DNA of 64,000 bases from Maritalea porphyrae (GTDB lineage Bacteria > Pseudomonadota > Alphaproteobacteria > Rhizobiales > Devosiaceae): assembly GCF_030159895.1 (NCBI RefSeq), contig NZ_BSNI01000001.1, positions 592,523 through 656,522 on the forward strand. Reading direction: 5' to 3'. The position numbers and the translations under genes are program-made. The stretch's first letter is position 1, and every line of letters begins with the position of its first letter. Positions 1-8,448 of the stretch are shown piece after piece. The notes beneath the pieces were generated by a model that was given only the letters and a program-made list of their open reading frames with translations, did no database searches and had not been told where the DNA came from.

Positions 1-1
1 A

Positions 2-157
2 GCCCTAAGCGTGCTCGGCCATTTTGTGTGGGCGCTCACCAATGCCAAAAATGGGTGCATGAACTCAAAGAAGTTCCAGCTAACTCACATCAGCGTATTC
101 ACCCACATGGTGTTAATCGTGATCCTTGCAAAAGGCATGTTCTATTTCACCTGGTGA
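2..157 (+). CDS. C-terminal fragment of a probable membrane protein (5' end outside window)
   Basis: An open frame runs in from the left edge and ends at TGA 155-157. The last 20 residues are mostly hydrophobic (HMVLIVILAKGMFYFTW), which fits a C-terminal membrane helix, and the frame stops 26 bp before the convergent end of hemH. A second frame (1-159) is also open but reads as a basic, unlikely peptide, so this frame is preferred. Too little is visible to name a family. It could also be non-coding. Confidence 0.4.
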   Translation, partial: ALSVLGHFVWALTNAKNGCMNSKKFQLTHISVFTHMVLIVILAKGMFYFTW

Positions 158-183
158 AATAGGGCGTGGAACCAACCGATAGC

Positions 184-1209
184 TTAGAGCCAGCCGGCAA
201 GTTCGCGCTTTACCACGTCTTCAATCACGTCCATACCTAGTTCAGAATCATTGAGGCACGGAATATAGGCAAACTCCTCGCCGCCCGCTTCCATGAATTC
301 CTCTTTGCCTTCCATCGCAATTTCTTCAAGCGTTTCAAGACAATCAACAGAAAATCCAGGCGTAAGGATCGCTATCTTTTTGATCCCCTTTTCGGGCAGC
401 GCTTCCAACGTTTTGTCGGTGTAAGGTTGCAGCCATTCTTCCGGACCAAAACGAGACTGGAACGTAACCATCATCTTGTCTTCGGGCCATCCAAGCTTTT
501 CGCGCACCAGACGTGTCGATTTATAGCACTGGCAGTGATAGGGATCGCCCTTCATCAAATAGCTTTTGGGCACGCCGTGATATGAGGTGATCACCAGATC
601 AGGTTCAAAATCTAAATTCGCCAGACCCTGTTCAATCGATTTTGCAAGTGCGCTCACATATGCATCATTCTCAAAATAGGCAGGTGCGGTTCGCACCGCT
701 GGTTGCCAACGCAATTGCTTAAGCGCGTCAAACGCCTTGTCGTTTGCCGTGGCCGTGGTGGCCGCTGAATATTGCGGATACAGCGGCACAAGCAAGATCT
801 TGTCGCACCCTTGTGCTTGCAGCTCTTCCAATTTCGATTGCGTCGATGGATTGCCATAACGCATGGCATAATCAACAACCACATTTGGCTGGTCAGCATA
901 ACTTGAGCGCAATTTTTCGACCTGCCTCTTAGCAATCACGCGCAACGGACTGTCGCCATTTTCATAGTCCCAAATTTTGTCATACGCGGCGCCCGATTTT
1001 TTGGGACGAACCGTCAGAACGATACCATTCAGTATCGGCCACCAAATCCACTTTGGAATTTCAATCACCCGGCTATCCGACAAGAACTCTTTCAAATACT
1101 GGCGCATGGACCAATAATCTGTGGCATCTGGCGTGCCCAAATTTAAAAGCAACACCCCTATTTTCTTGGGTTGCACTGCTGGATGATCTTTTGGGAGATG
1201 CGACGACAT
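184..1209 (-). CDS. hemH: Ferrochelatase
   Basis: A 341-residue protein of the usual ferrochelatase length. It inserts ferrous iron into protoporphyrin IX in the last step of protoheme synthesis, in the cytoplasm or at the inner membrane face. Visible family marks are the N-terminal VLLLNLGTPD strand, the MRYGNPS segment, the YHGVPKSY motif carrying the catalytic histidine, the following DPYHCQCYKST segment, and the C-terminal PGFSVDCLETLEEI motif with the metal-path glutamates. The start is the ATG at 1207-1209. It is monocistronic here: the partial gene on its left is convergent, and the nucleotidase to the right is 200 bp away with its own terminator between them. Confidence 0.97.
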   Translation of the reverse strand: MSSHLPKDHPAVQPKKIGVLLLNLGTPDATDYWSMRQYLKEFLSDSRVIEIPKWIWWPILNGIVLTVRPKKSGAAYDKIWDYENGDSPLRVIAKRQVEKLRSSYADQPNVVVDYAMRYGNPSTQSKLEELQAQGCDKILLVPLYPQYSAATTATANDKAFDALKQLRWQPAVRTAPAYFENDAYVSALAKSIEQGLANLDFEPDLVITSYHGVPKSYLMKGDPYHCQCYKSTRLVREKLGWPEDKMMVTFQSRFGPEEWLQPYTDKTLEALPEKGIKKIAILTPGFSVDCLETLEEIAMEGKEEFMEAGGEEFAYIPCLNDSELGMDVIEDVVKRELAGWL

Positions 1210-1356
1210 TTTGCCTCATTATTCTTTATGGTTCGGCGTCCGCTAGGTGGCCACAACATAAAGACGCACACAGCAAAATGCAGTGTTCGAATTGTCGCAG
1301 ATATCCCCTAACCTTCGCCGCCTAACATAGTGGGTACATTCCTAAAAGCAAATACG

Positions 1357-1385
1357 AAAAGGGCGACCCAATGGATCGCCCTTTT
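1357..1385 (-). terminator. Rho-independent terminator after the 5'-nucleotidase gene
   Basis: Perfect 10-base arms AAAAGGGCGA (1357-1366) and TCGCCCTTTT (1376-1385) enclose a 9-base loop. Read on the minus strand the stem ends in a T run. It lies 25 bp past the stop codon of the gene at 1410-3002 and upstream of hemH, so it insulates hemH from read-through. Confidence 0.85.
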
Positions 1386-1409
1386 GCAACAATTTGTTTA
1401 GTGCAGTGA

Positions 1410-3002
1410 CTATTCTACAGCACGAATGCGGTCATCAACCATCGGGGTATATGCGCCGCCAAGTTTAGCAATGTACTCAGCAACAACATCTTCGAGGCCC
1501 GGACCATAGTCGTAGGCGTTCATACCTTTTGTCTCAAAGACACTGTATCCGTCGCCGCCGCCACGCATATAGTTGTTTGACGCTACGCCATATGTTGCGT
1601 CTTCAACCAGCGGACCATATGTACCTTCATCACCCAGGACTTCAACAGACACGACACGGCTGCCTGGCTCTGCCTTAGGATCCCAAACATATCTGATACC
1701 TGCAACCTGTGGGAATCGACCTGCACCATTTTCAACTTGGCTTAGACCATTCTCCAGCGCTGCAATAACGTCTGCACCTTTAAGTTCAAATGTCGCCAAC
1801 GTGTTTTGGAATGGCAACACAGTAAGCACTTCACCCATAGTGATTTCGCCAGCATCAATTGATGCACGCAAACCACCACCGTTTTGGATAACGATACTCA
1901 CACCTTGGTCCTGTACACGATTAAGCATCGCTTCAGTTACCAATACGCCCATTGAACAAACTTTAGCGCGGCAATTCGCACGATCACCATCAATTATGTC
2001 CGTTGTTTCACCAACTACTTTGGCTTTGATCTCTTCCAAAGGCGCAGCTTTTTCATTAATCAGCGCAAGCATTTCCTTGTTTTCAGGAACACGTGCATCC
2101 AACAACCAAGGTTGACCTTCAGCTTCGGTTACATCGCCATTATCGTCCCAAGTAACAGTCAACTCACCCAAATATTTTGAGTAAGCATATGCTTGAACGA
2201 TTTGGACAGGCTTGCCGTTTGGCGCATCAACAACTGTTGGATATTCATCCAACAATGTATGAGAATGTCCGCCAACAATCACGTCGATTCCGTCAACAGC
2301 CGCTGCGATTTCCATATCGCGGTTGATGCCAACGTGAGACAGCAAAATAATCTTGTTGATGCCATCAGCTTCGAGCTGGGTGACAAGCTTTTTCAAAATG
2401 TCTTCAGCTTGAATGAACGGGACGTTTTTGCCCGGTGAAGATGTTTCTGCAGTATCTTCTGCGAGTACACCAATGATTGCGATCTTCTCGCCGCCAACTT
2501 CTTTGATGATGTGTGATGGAATTTTGCCGGCCAACAATGGCTCATTCGCCAAATTGGTGTTGGCAAACAACACAGGGAAATCCGCAGCGTCAACAAATTC
2601 TGCAAGTTTTTCCGGACCATCGTCAAACTCGTGGTTACCCACGGCCATGGCATCAAAACCAATCATGTTCATCAACTCAACAGCCAAAGAACCTTTGTAC
2701 GTTGTATAGAACAAGGAACCTTGGAACTGGTCGCCAGCGTCGAGCGTAATAACATTCTTGCCAGCGCCCTCTAGCGCAGAACGGCGCGTATCAATTGCGG
2801 TGGCAACACGCGCCATACCGCCAAAGCAGCTACCTTCGGCATTATCAGATGGACGACAACCTGAATCAAATCTGTTGATCGGCTGTATGCGCGAGTGAAC
2901 ATCATTAATGTGCAAAATACTTAGCGTATAATCTGCGAATGCTGGCGCCGTGGCACTGGCCATCAAGGTACCAAGCGCAAGCGCGAGTGCTTTTTTCTTC
3001 AT
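1410..3002 (-). CDS. Secreted 5'-nucleotidase / UDP-sugar hydrolase family protein (UshA-like)
   Basis: A 530-residue exported bimetal phosphoesterase that removes phosphate from extracellular nucleotides. Residues 1-23 form a Sec signal peptide ending AFA. The metallophosphatase domain shows HINDVHSR, LDAGDQFQGS, GNHEFDDG, LLSHVG and GGHSHT. The C-terminal nucleotidase domain shows the GGGLRASI and NNYMRGGGDGYSVF substrate-binding motifs. The ATG at 3002 is chosen over an upstream in-frame start because GGAGGC sits 8 bases before it and the signal peptide begins there. A Pho box lies 128 bp upstream (3131-3148), pointing to induction in phosphate starvation. The exact substrate is not determined by sequence. 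Confidence 0.93.
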   Translation of the reverse strand: MKKKALALALGTLMASATAPAFADYTLSILHINDVHSRIQPINRFDSGCRPSDNAEGSCFGGMARVATAIDTRRSALEGAGKNVITLDAGDQFQGSLFYTTYKGSLAVELMNMIGFDAMAVGNHEFDDGPEKLAEFVDAADFPVLFANTNLANEPLLAGKIPSHIIKEVGGEKIAIIGVLAEDTAETSSPGKNVPFIQAEDILKKLVTQLEADGINKIILLSHVGINRDMEIAAAVDGIDVIVGGHSHTLLDEYPTVVDAPNGKPVQIVQAYAYSKYLGELTVTWDDNGDVTEAEGQPWLLDARVPENKEMLALINEKAAPLEEIKAKVVGETTDIIDGDRANCRAKVCSMGVLVTEAMLNRVQDQGVSIVIQNGGGLRASIDAGEITMGEVLTVLPFQNTLATFELKGADVIAALENGLSQVENGAGRFPQVAGIRYVWDPKAEPGSRVVSVEVLGDEGTYGPLVEDATYGVASNNYMRGGGDGYSVFETKGMNAYDYGPGLEDVVAEYIAKLGGAYTPMVDDRIRAVE

Positions 3003-3130
3003 TTTTATGAGCCTCCAAATAAAATTCAACCAGCCCCTTATAGGCCGCGCCTCATGGCAGATTTTTGACAATTTGCGATGATTTTTGTGCGCGCCGTTCC
3101 TCCCACAGACACTGGCTTGCACTAGAGCTT

Positions 3131-3148
3131 ATGACAGATTTGTGACAG
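3131..3148 (-). promoter_or_regulatory. Pho box (PhoB-binding site) upstream of the 5'-nucleotidase
   Basis: On the minus strand the site reads CTGTCAC-AAAT-CTGTCAT: two direct 7-mers separated by four A/T bases, with one mismatch to the consensus repeat CTGTCAT. It lies in the gap between the NicO gene and the nucleotidase, and the only gene downstream in its orientation is the nucleotidase. Phosphate-scavenging 5'-nucleotidases are classical PhoB targets, so site and gene support each other. Confidence 0.8.
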
Positions 3149-3190
3149 TGGCCAGCACAAAATTAGACCATTTGGACAAATCGAATTGGA

Positions 3191-4768
3191 TCAAAATGAC
3201 GAGTAAAGCAAGATCGCGCCGAACCCAAAAACCACAAAAGCACCGGCCAATTCTGCTGTTGCGAAAACCTCCGACCACACGCGCCCACCAGCTTCGGCCC
3301 GCAACTTTGCAAAGCTCTTGAAGTAGACGGCAACCGCCGCAAGTGCAGAAACCGTAATCGCGGTGCCAAGCCCCATCAAGAAAGTCGCTGCAATGCCGGC
3401 TAGCAACAGTTGTTGGCTCAGCGCAAAAGCCAAGACCACCAAAGCGCCAGAACAGGGGCGCAACCCGACAGAAACCACCAACCCGACTTGCTCGCGCCAA
3501 GGCTTTGCTCGGAATTGCTCTGGGTCCGGTGCGTGGTTGCAATGTTCGCAATGCTCAGCATCGTGGTCATGATCATGGTGATGGTCAGAGTGGTCATGAT
3601 TGTGCACATGGGCATGCTTTGACTTACTAAATAGCTTCCGCCAGATAAGCCAAAGGCCAAGCAACATCACCAAACCATAAGAACTCACGGCCATCCAATG
3701 CGCCGCGTCCGACATGGCAAAACTGGTCAATTGCAGCACGCTTGCCGCAACCAAAACAAATAACACTGCAACGATGGATTGCATCAAGGCGGTAGCAAAA
3801 CTCAGCGCTATTCCCTGCTTGAGTTCGCTTTCATTCGCCAGCATATATGATGAAATAACAACCTTGCCATGCCCGGGCCCGGCGGCATGGAAAATGCCAT
3901 ATAGAAAGCTCAGGCCACCCAAAACCCAAAACGCACTTCCATCCGCGCGCATGCGCGCCAAACTGTCAGTAAGCGCGCGATAGAATGCCTTTTGCTGCAC
4001 GTTGATCCAGCCAAAAAACCCGGTGGTTTGTCCGCCAATGTTCGGCTCTTGCGGCGGCGCCACAAAAGGAGACCCCTTTGGCTTTTCACTCACAACGGGC
4101 GTCACGGCGCCAACATTTGTGCCATCACAACGCACTATAATGATGTTTGAAAGATCTTTGACCGCTTGCGCTAAATCTGCAGGCAACTCGAGCACATCGG
4201 TTCCTAGCGCATACAAGCGTTCTTCGATCTCGGGATCGATTGGGCGTGGTCCATTGGCCTCCGCCGAACAGGCCTCGGGCGCATTGTCGAAATAGACCGC
4301 ATCCCCTTCAGCAAACTGAAAAGCGGAATAGTATTCTGGATCTGCAACCTCAATTTCAACGTCAGACGTAGGAGCAATGGCTTGCTCAAAGTCTATCGCA
4401 AATGCCAATTGTAGATTGGTACCATCATATTCCATTCGCGCATCGCGCCCGGTCGCAAATTTAACATTTTCACCACCCGACAAACCAGCAACAGTATAAT
4501 AGTCAAACTCCTTGAGGCCGAGCATGTTGTCGTCGGCCAAGGGCTGTAACTCGTCGCTGGTTACCGTGCCGTCTTCATTCTCATCTAGGCCCTGAATCGC
4601 CCAGGCCGAATAAAGCGCATCAAAGGTCCATGCTTGGCGAAGACCGGTGATTTGCCCCGCATCATTGAACGCAATAACAACACGTGCATCGATAAAAATG
4701 TGCGGATGAGCAAAAGCGCCGCCAATACCGGTCAGCACCATCAAAATCACTGCGATTATGCGCAACAT
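3191..4768 (-). CDS. DUF1007-NicO fusion, probable nickel/cobalt (or other divalent metal) exporter
   Basis: A 525-residue fusion. Residues 1-20 are a signal peptide; about 21-215 are a DUF1007 periplasmic domain beginning HPHIFIDARV, with a canonical EF-hand loop at 62-73 (D62, N64, D66, G67, E73). A proline-rich linker (about 222-245) follows. From about residue 255 comes an RcnA/NicO-type transporter with HAAGPGHGKVV in the first helix and a cytoplasmic His-rich loop at 385-412. NicO proteins move Ni/Co across the inner membrane. The DUF1007 partner may bind or deliver the metal; that part is inference. It follows the creatininase-family gene by 66 bp on the same strand. Substrate metal is uncertain. 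Confidence 0.85.
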   Translation of the reverse strand: MLRIIAVILMVLTGIGGAFAHPHIFIDARVVIAFNDAGQITGLRQAWTFDALYSAWAIQGLDENEDGTVTSDELQPLADDNMLGLKEFDYYTVAGLSGGENVKFATGRDARMEYDGTNLQLAFAIDFEQAIAPTSDVEIEVADPEYYSAFQFAEGDAVYFDNAPEACSAEANGPRPIDPEIEERLYALGTDVLELPADLAQAVKDLSNIIIVRCDGTNVGAVTPVVSEKPKGSPFVAPPQEPNIGGQTTGFFGWINVQQKAFYRALTDSLARMRADGSAFWVLGGLSFLYGIFHAAGPGHGKVVISSYMLANESELKQGIALSFATALMQSIVAVLFVLVAASVLQLTSFAMSDAAHWMAVSSYGLVMLLGLWLIWRKLFSKSKHAHVHNHDHSDHHHDHDHDAEHCEHCNHAPDPEQFRAKPWREQVGLVVSVGLRPCSGALVVLAFALSQQLLLAGIAATFLMGLGTAITVSALAAVAVYFKSFAKLRAEAGGRVWSEVFATAELAGAFVVFGFGAILLYSSF

Positions 4769-4834
4769 AAAACCATTTGCCCCGGCTCATCTTTGTTCAA
4801 ATGCCGCATAAACACCAATTGCGGCATCAACGCG

Positions 4835-5629
4835 TCATTCTTTATTTTCAAAACGCGACAGGTCAAATTTCGCCACGTCTTCAACAAGTTCAAAAAAGCC
4901 CTCAACGGCATGTGCAGCACTCGCGGCACCTTTTTCAGCCGTCGCTGCCTTCGCATTGCCGACCACACCTTCTTCATGCAGATCGTCACTCATCCAGCCA
5001 AAACGGTGTTTGCCAAAACCAGTAAGATGTTTACTTTGCGCCTCGATTTCGCCAAGCGAGTTCGCACAGTCTCGTGCTTTATCCATATCCACCTTGTCTG
5101 GCGCGTAGTGCAACATCAAAGAGGTTTCGATGTCACCGCCGTGAATGCCATATTTGCGCTCATGGGCGTCAAACAAGCCTTCTGGCTGACCAAAGCGCAA
5201 CCAAGCCGACGATACTGCCAGCATCTCAAAATCGCGCCGCAGTGCCAATATCAACTGGTCCACAACCGCACTGTTCCCGCCATGCGATGACATGATGATC
5301 AATCGCTGCCCTCCCCAGGCATAAAACCGCGCTGCGATCTCATACCAGTTTTGCAAAAGCTGATCCGCATCAAAACTTAGCGTACCTACGAAGTGGTCAT
5401 GTTCGTCACTGGCTCCAATTTGCTGTATTGGGAAAACCAACACATTTGCTGCACAGCCAGCTGATTGCGCAGCGCGTAGATGACCTTGTGCAATGTCACA
5501 GTCTGTCGAAAGCGGTAAATGGGGACCATGCGGCTCGATTGCGGCAACGGGCAGCACACCAATGGTTTGCTCGTCAACTAGCGCAGCCAATTCATCGCGC
5601 TTTAAATCCATCAGATTAAAGACTGGCAT
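4835..5629 (-). CDS. Creatininase-family amidohydrolase
   Basis: A 264-residue protein of the creatininase/MftE-like family, which hydrolyses cyclic amides using two metal ions. Metal-ligand motifs are visible: PVAAIEPHGPHLPLSTD near the N-terminus (E, H, D), then MSSHGGNSA, and a later ETSLMLH segment (E). The ATG at 5629 is preferred to the in-frame TTG at 5650 because GGAG lies about 10 bases before it. The substrate is not identifiable; family members act on creatinine, formamidopyrimidine intermediates or peptides. It may be co-transcribed with the DUF1007-NicO gene 66 bp downstream, with no obvious functional link. Confidence 0.85.
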   Translation of the reverse strand: MPVFNLMDLKRDELAALVDEQTIGVLPVAAIEPHGPHLPLSTDCDIAQGHLRAAQSAGCAANVLVFPIQQIGASDEHDHFVGTLSFDADQLLQNWYEIAARFYAWGGQRLIIMSSHGGNSAVVDQLILALRRDFEMLAVSSAWLRFGQPEGLFDAHERKYGIHGGDIETSLMLHYAPDKVDMDKARDCANSLGEIEAQSKHLTGFGKHRFGWMSDDLHEEGVVGNAKAATAEKGAASAAHAVEGFFELVEDVAKFDLSRFENKE

Positions 5630-5773
5630 TAGATTGTTCACTCCGCCCAAATCGCTTTACTTTGGTTTTCGCAGTTATTCCATCATTTGCAAAGCGGGTC
5701 AGTTGAAATTAACCGATTAACGATAGTCTAAGCCTTGATTTCAATTGCAAATTCGATTGCGCTACAAATAATT

Positions 5774-6193
5774 ATGGCCAAGAAAACCGAAAATACATTG
5801 CTGTTCGCACTCATTGAAGCCGGCGCCCTAAGCCGTCAAGCCGCCATCGCACCTTTGCGCGAACTTGGTCTTGTGCCCGGCGATGATGCGATTTTGTTGT
5901 GGCTCAATGGCAATCCAGAAACAGAGTTTTCCGAAATGATGTTTGAATTGGGGTTAGACAAGCAATCCCTGCGCACCACATTGTTCCGTTTCCAAAATGC
6001 TGGTCTCATCATCTGCACTCCATCCCAAAATGGAGACGATCTGGACGTGACATTAACCGATGGGGGCCAACGCCTAATCGATGCGCTCGAACATCATTGG
6101 CGCACGCTCGACAAACAGTTGCGCGCCCAACTTAAGCCCAAGAAAAACAAAAAGCTCAAAAAAGCACTGCACAAGCTAGCGGACAGTTTTTGA
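5774..6193 (+). CDS. Small winged-helix (MarR-like) protein
   Basis: A 139-residue protein with a helix-rich N-terminal half, a recognition-helix-like stretch (LGLDKQSLRTTLFRFQNAGLI), then a wing-like segment and a lysine-rich C-terminus (about residues 115-130). The layout matches MarR-type regulators. The ATG at 5774 is preferred to an in-frame TTG at 5735, though neither has a strong ribosome-binding site. Its last 18 bp overlap the end of the convergent membrane-protein gene 6176-6592. Targets are unknown; it could regulate the neighbouring array, but nothing in the sequence proves that. Confidence 0.65.
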   Translation: MAKKTENTLLFALIEAGALSRQAAIAPLRELGLVPGDDAILLWLNGNPETEFSEMMFELGLDKQSLRTTLFRFQNAGLIICTPSQNGDDLDVTLTDGGQRLIDALEHHWRTLDKQLRAQLKPKKNKKLKKALHKLADSF

Positions 6194-6592
6194 GCTCTCT
6201 TGCACTCGGTGAAACAGCAAACTCGTCCCCACAAGGATCGCAAGTGAGGCCAGCAACGCCAACACGGCAATTGGGAACTCTGAACCGGAAATCTCACTTT
6301 CGTTTAACGCAAAGACTGACGCCCCCACGCCAAACACAAACTTTCCCAAATCAATCAAATCCGACAGAAGCTTTGCTTGTCTGTCAGATAGCTCAGCGCG
6401 CATAACCAGGCGCTTTAGCTCCCTGGCCATTCGGAAAACGATGCCAACCGACAAAACCAAAAATCCAACCTGCAATTGGGCTTTCATCCATGCTTCATTT
6501 CCGTTCAAAAGCGCAAAAACGGTGATTGGCAAAAGCGATACACCCCAATGCCAGAGACGAACTCCATCGATGCCTAGCAACAACTTATCCAT
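6176..6592 (-). CDS. Hypothetical membrane protein, last gene of the small-membrane-protein array
   Basis: A 138-residue protein with about four hydrophobic segments (roughly 15-30, 40-55, 84-97, 103-127). A basic/amphipathic stretch (about 54-80, with ARELKRLVMRAELSDRQAK) lies between the second and third. I do not recognise a family. It lies 32 bp after the gene at 6625-7050 on the same strand and is the only member of the five without the aromatic N-terminal signature seen in its neighbours, so it may be functionally tied to them rather than paralogous. Its 3' end overlaps the convergent winged-helix gene by 18 bp. Confidence 0.7.
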   Translation of the reverse strand: MDKLLLGIDGVRLWHWGVSLLPITVFALLNGNEAWMKAQLQVGFLVLSVGIVFRMARELKRLVMRAELSDRQAKLLSDLIDLGKFVFGVGASVFALNESEISGSEFPIAVLALLASLAILVGTSLLFHRVQESSKTVR

Positions 6593-6624
6593 TCAATATT
6601 CAGACCACCAAAAAAATACAAAAA

Positions 6625-7050
6625 CTAAACTGACTTCTTCCGTGTTAGAAGTTTGAAAAACCGCCACACCGCAAAGCCCAAAATAAGGACAGCAATAACC
6701 AACGCCATTCGCGGCCATATCGGGTTGCGCACCCAAACCAAAAACAAAATGCTTAAACACATCAAAGCGATTTGCTGCGAAAGATATACACGCCAAGGCG
6801 CATTGTAATAATAGTGAAGACCTCTACTCTCAGCGTCCAATGGCACTTGAGCTCGCGCGTAAAAGTAAGGCACTTGCACGACCAGCATCACCAAGAAAAA
6901 TGACAACCCCAAAAACAACCCTAGCGTCATGGCACTTTCCGGCCAGACAACAGCGACGCCCAGCGAGACGACAACCAAAAGAACTGCTGCGTTTATCCAG
7001 CGCATCTCTTTGTGCATCAAATGCGCCCAAAACAGTTCCTTAAAGCGCAT
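6625..7050 (-). CDS. Small four-helix membrane protein, paralogous array member (MRFKELFWAHLM type)
   Basis: A 141-residue integral membrane protein with no known family. It starts MRFKELFWAHLM, almost identical to the next gene upstream (MRFRELFWAHLM). It shares a central signature with that gene and with 7491-7925: a small/aromatic stretch (PYFYARAQVP), then D, R and Y residues, then a W-R/V-V/Y...Q/H segment (here APWRVYLSQQI). About four membrane segments (19-36, 41-58, 92-106, 114-130) precede a basic C-terminus (LLTRKKSV). The start overlaps the upstream gene by 11 bp, implying translational coupling. Confidence 0.75.
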   Translation of the reverse strand: MRFKELFWAHLMHKEMRWINAAVLLVVVSLGVAVVWPESAMTLGLFLGLSFFLVMLVVQVPYFYARAQVPLDAESRGLHYYYNAPWRVYLSQQIALMCLSILFLVWVRNPIWPRMALVIAVLILGFAVWRFFKLLTRKKSV

Positions 7051-7489
7051 CGAGCGGAACCCCGAAATATTTGCGGTGATAATATGTGGTCATCCCGAGC
7101 CCTATTATTGCCATCACCCCAAGCAGTGAAAATGTGTAGATCGGTGCATATTGGTCAAAAAAGCCCATTCCCCAGAACCAAATTCCACCGACAGCAATTG
7201 TGGCAACTTGATGCAAAACAAGCACCGTCCAACTGGCGCGAGCATAATATGCATAATGCCTCTTGGGATGATCGACAGGCACCTCAACCAATGCATATAT
7301 CAATGGAGTGCTAAGCGTTAACCACAGCGACCAGAGTGCAAAGCTGAATAGCAATGCAAAGATGTCTTCTGAAGGAAAGGCAACCACCAAAAAAAGCGAA
7401 CAAGCTGCTAACCCCAGTATGTTGAAATAAAACAATGCTCGCGAATGACCTTGCATCAAATGCGCCCAAAACAATTCTCGAAATCTCAT
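7040..7489 (-). CDS. Small four-helix membrane protein, paralogous array member (MRFRELFWAHLM type)
   Basis: A 149-residue membrane protein, paralogous to its neighbours on both sides. Starts at 7504 (TTG) and 7498 (ATG) are possible; ATG 7489 is chosen because it aligns MRFRELFWAHLM with the start of the 6625-7050 product. The conserved block STPLIYALVEVPVD is followed by Y-x-x-x-ASWTVLVLHQV. About four hydrophobic segments and a C-terminal YYHRKYFGVPLDAL tail are visible. With ATG 7498 it would overlap the preceding gene by 8 bp; with 7489 the genes almost abut. Function unknown. Confidence 0.75.
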   Translation of the reverse strand: MRFRELFWAHLMQGHSRALFYFNILGLAACSLFLVVAFPSEDIFALLFSFALWSLWLTLSTPLIYALVEVPVDHPKRHYAYYARASWTVLVLHQVATIAVGGIWFWGMGFFDQYAPIYTFSLLGVMAIIGLGMTTYYHRKYFGVPLDAL

Positions 7490-7490
7490 A

Positions 7491-7925
7491 TCATTCATCT
7501 TCAAACTTGTAATATGCGATGCGGCGAAGATAGCCGCGCGCGGCGTAAAAGACCAAATAAACCGTTTGTGTCAGCGGCAAAAACAACCCCCACCCTAACG
7601 GCGCGTCAAGCAACCAATATAGCCAAGTGAGCGTTATCAGATTTACGATGTGATCGAGCACATAAACGGGCCATCTTGCTTCCACCAAATAACCCCAACT
7701 GCGTGAAGCGGCATATGGATCAACACCCGCAAGTGCGAAAAAGAAAGCTGGCGACAAGGCGAAATAACTCAACAGCAAAATGATAGGCGGCAGGGCGTCA
7801 CGCGCCTCACCCATGTCGAAGGCAAAATCGAACCGCCAGTGAATGGCAAACCAAACCAACACAGCGATAAGCCACCAGTTGGCACGATGAAAAAAGTGCT
7901 CTGCGAACCTTGTCTGAAAATTCAA
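7491..7925 (-). CDS. Small four-helix membrane protein, paralogous array member
   Basis: A 144-residue membrane protein. The likely start is a TTG at 7925 that overlaps the upstream stop as TTGA; this gives MNFQTRFAEHFFHR, which lines up with MRFRELFWAHLM of the neighbour. A longer TTG start at 7955 is possible. The shared signature appears as SPAFFFALAGVDPY, then R..GY, then EARWPVYVLDHIV. It is rich in Trp and aromatic residues. No enzymatic motif is seen. It sits in the middle of the five-gene overlapping array. Confidence 0.75.
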   Translation of the reverse strand: MNFQTRFAEHFFHRANWWLIAVLVWFAIHWRFDFAFDMGEARDALPPIILLLSYFALSPAFFFALAGVDPYAASRSWGYLVEARWPVYVLDHIVNLITLTWLYWLLDAPLGWGLFLPLTQTVYLVFYAARGYLRRIAYYKFEDE

Positions 7926-8323
7926 ATACCACCATCCCGCTTTTTCAGAACCCAACTTGTCGCTGAATATAAAGAACCAGGCAACAAAACGCCAAATGTC
8001 AAATAAACGAGTTTGGTGCCTACGCTAGATGCCGGGTGATTGAAAAAGAAGCTTGCTGCAAGCATCGCCAAAAAGAAGACGAAGCCGACGCCCCATTTCG
8101 CGCCCACAACTGGATGTTCGGCCGCTTTGTTTGCCGATTGGATAGCAACCATAAACAACGCACCCAGCATGAAGGTCAGACAATAAAACATATCCCAATA
8201 ATAAACCGGGTCGTCTAAGACGAGCGCAAGAGACGGCCCAGCGATTGTAGCAACGCCAAACAGGGCAACGGTCTTTCTATTAAGGTGGCGCCCAAATGCG
8301 CTCAATAAATCCATAAAGTTCAT
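7922..8323 (-). CDS. Small membrane protein, first gene of the array
   Basis: A 133-residue protein starting MNFMDLLSAFGRHLN at the ATG 8323 (a TTG five codons upstream is the alternative). About four hydrophobic segments are seen (roughly 23-40, 48-63, 80-95, 105-122), with a basic C-terminus (KKRDGGI). Its N-terminal MNFxxLLxAFxRHL pattern is a weak match to the signature of the next genes, so it is probably a diverged paralogue. It is the promoter-proximal gene, divergent from the TRIC-channel gene across 125 bp, and overlaps the next gene by 4 bp (TTGA). Confidence 0.7.
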   Translation of the reverse strand: MNFMDLLSAFGRHLNRKTVALFGVATIAGPSLALVLDDPVYYWDMFYCLTFMLGALFMVAIQSANKAAEHPVVGAKWGVGFVFFLAMLAASFFFNHPASSVGTKLVYLTFGVLLPGSLYSATSWVLKKRDGGI

Positions 8324-8448
8324 AATCCAAATCAACAAAATATCTTGCCAATTTATCCAATCGCACTGTCAAAGCAATGCGCAATTTTACTTCCAAGACG
8401 CAGATCAGATGCTAAACTCCATTTAGGTGATTTGAGAGAAAAATAAAG

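Noticed and set aside
1-159. Alternative open frame at the left edge
   Set aside because: Basic, His-rich peptide without hydrophobic or domain pattern; the overlapping frame ending at 157 looks more like a real membrane-protein tail.
4634-5290. 218-codon frame opposite the NicO and creatininase genes
   Set aside because: Crosses two real genes and their junction; no domain or start signal.
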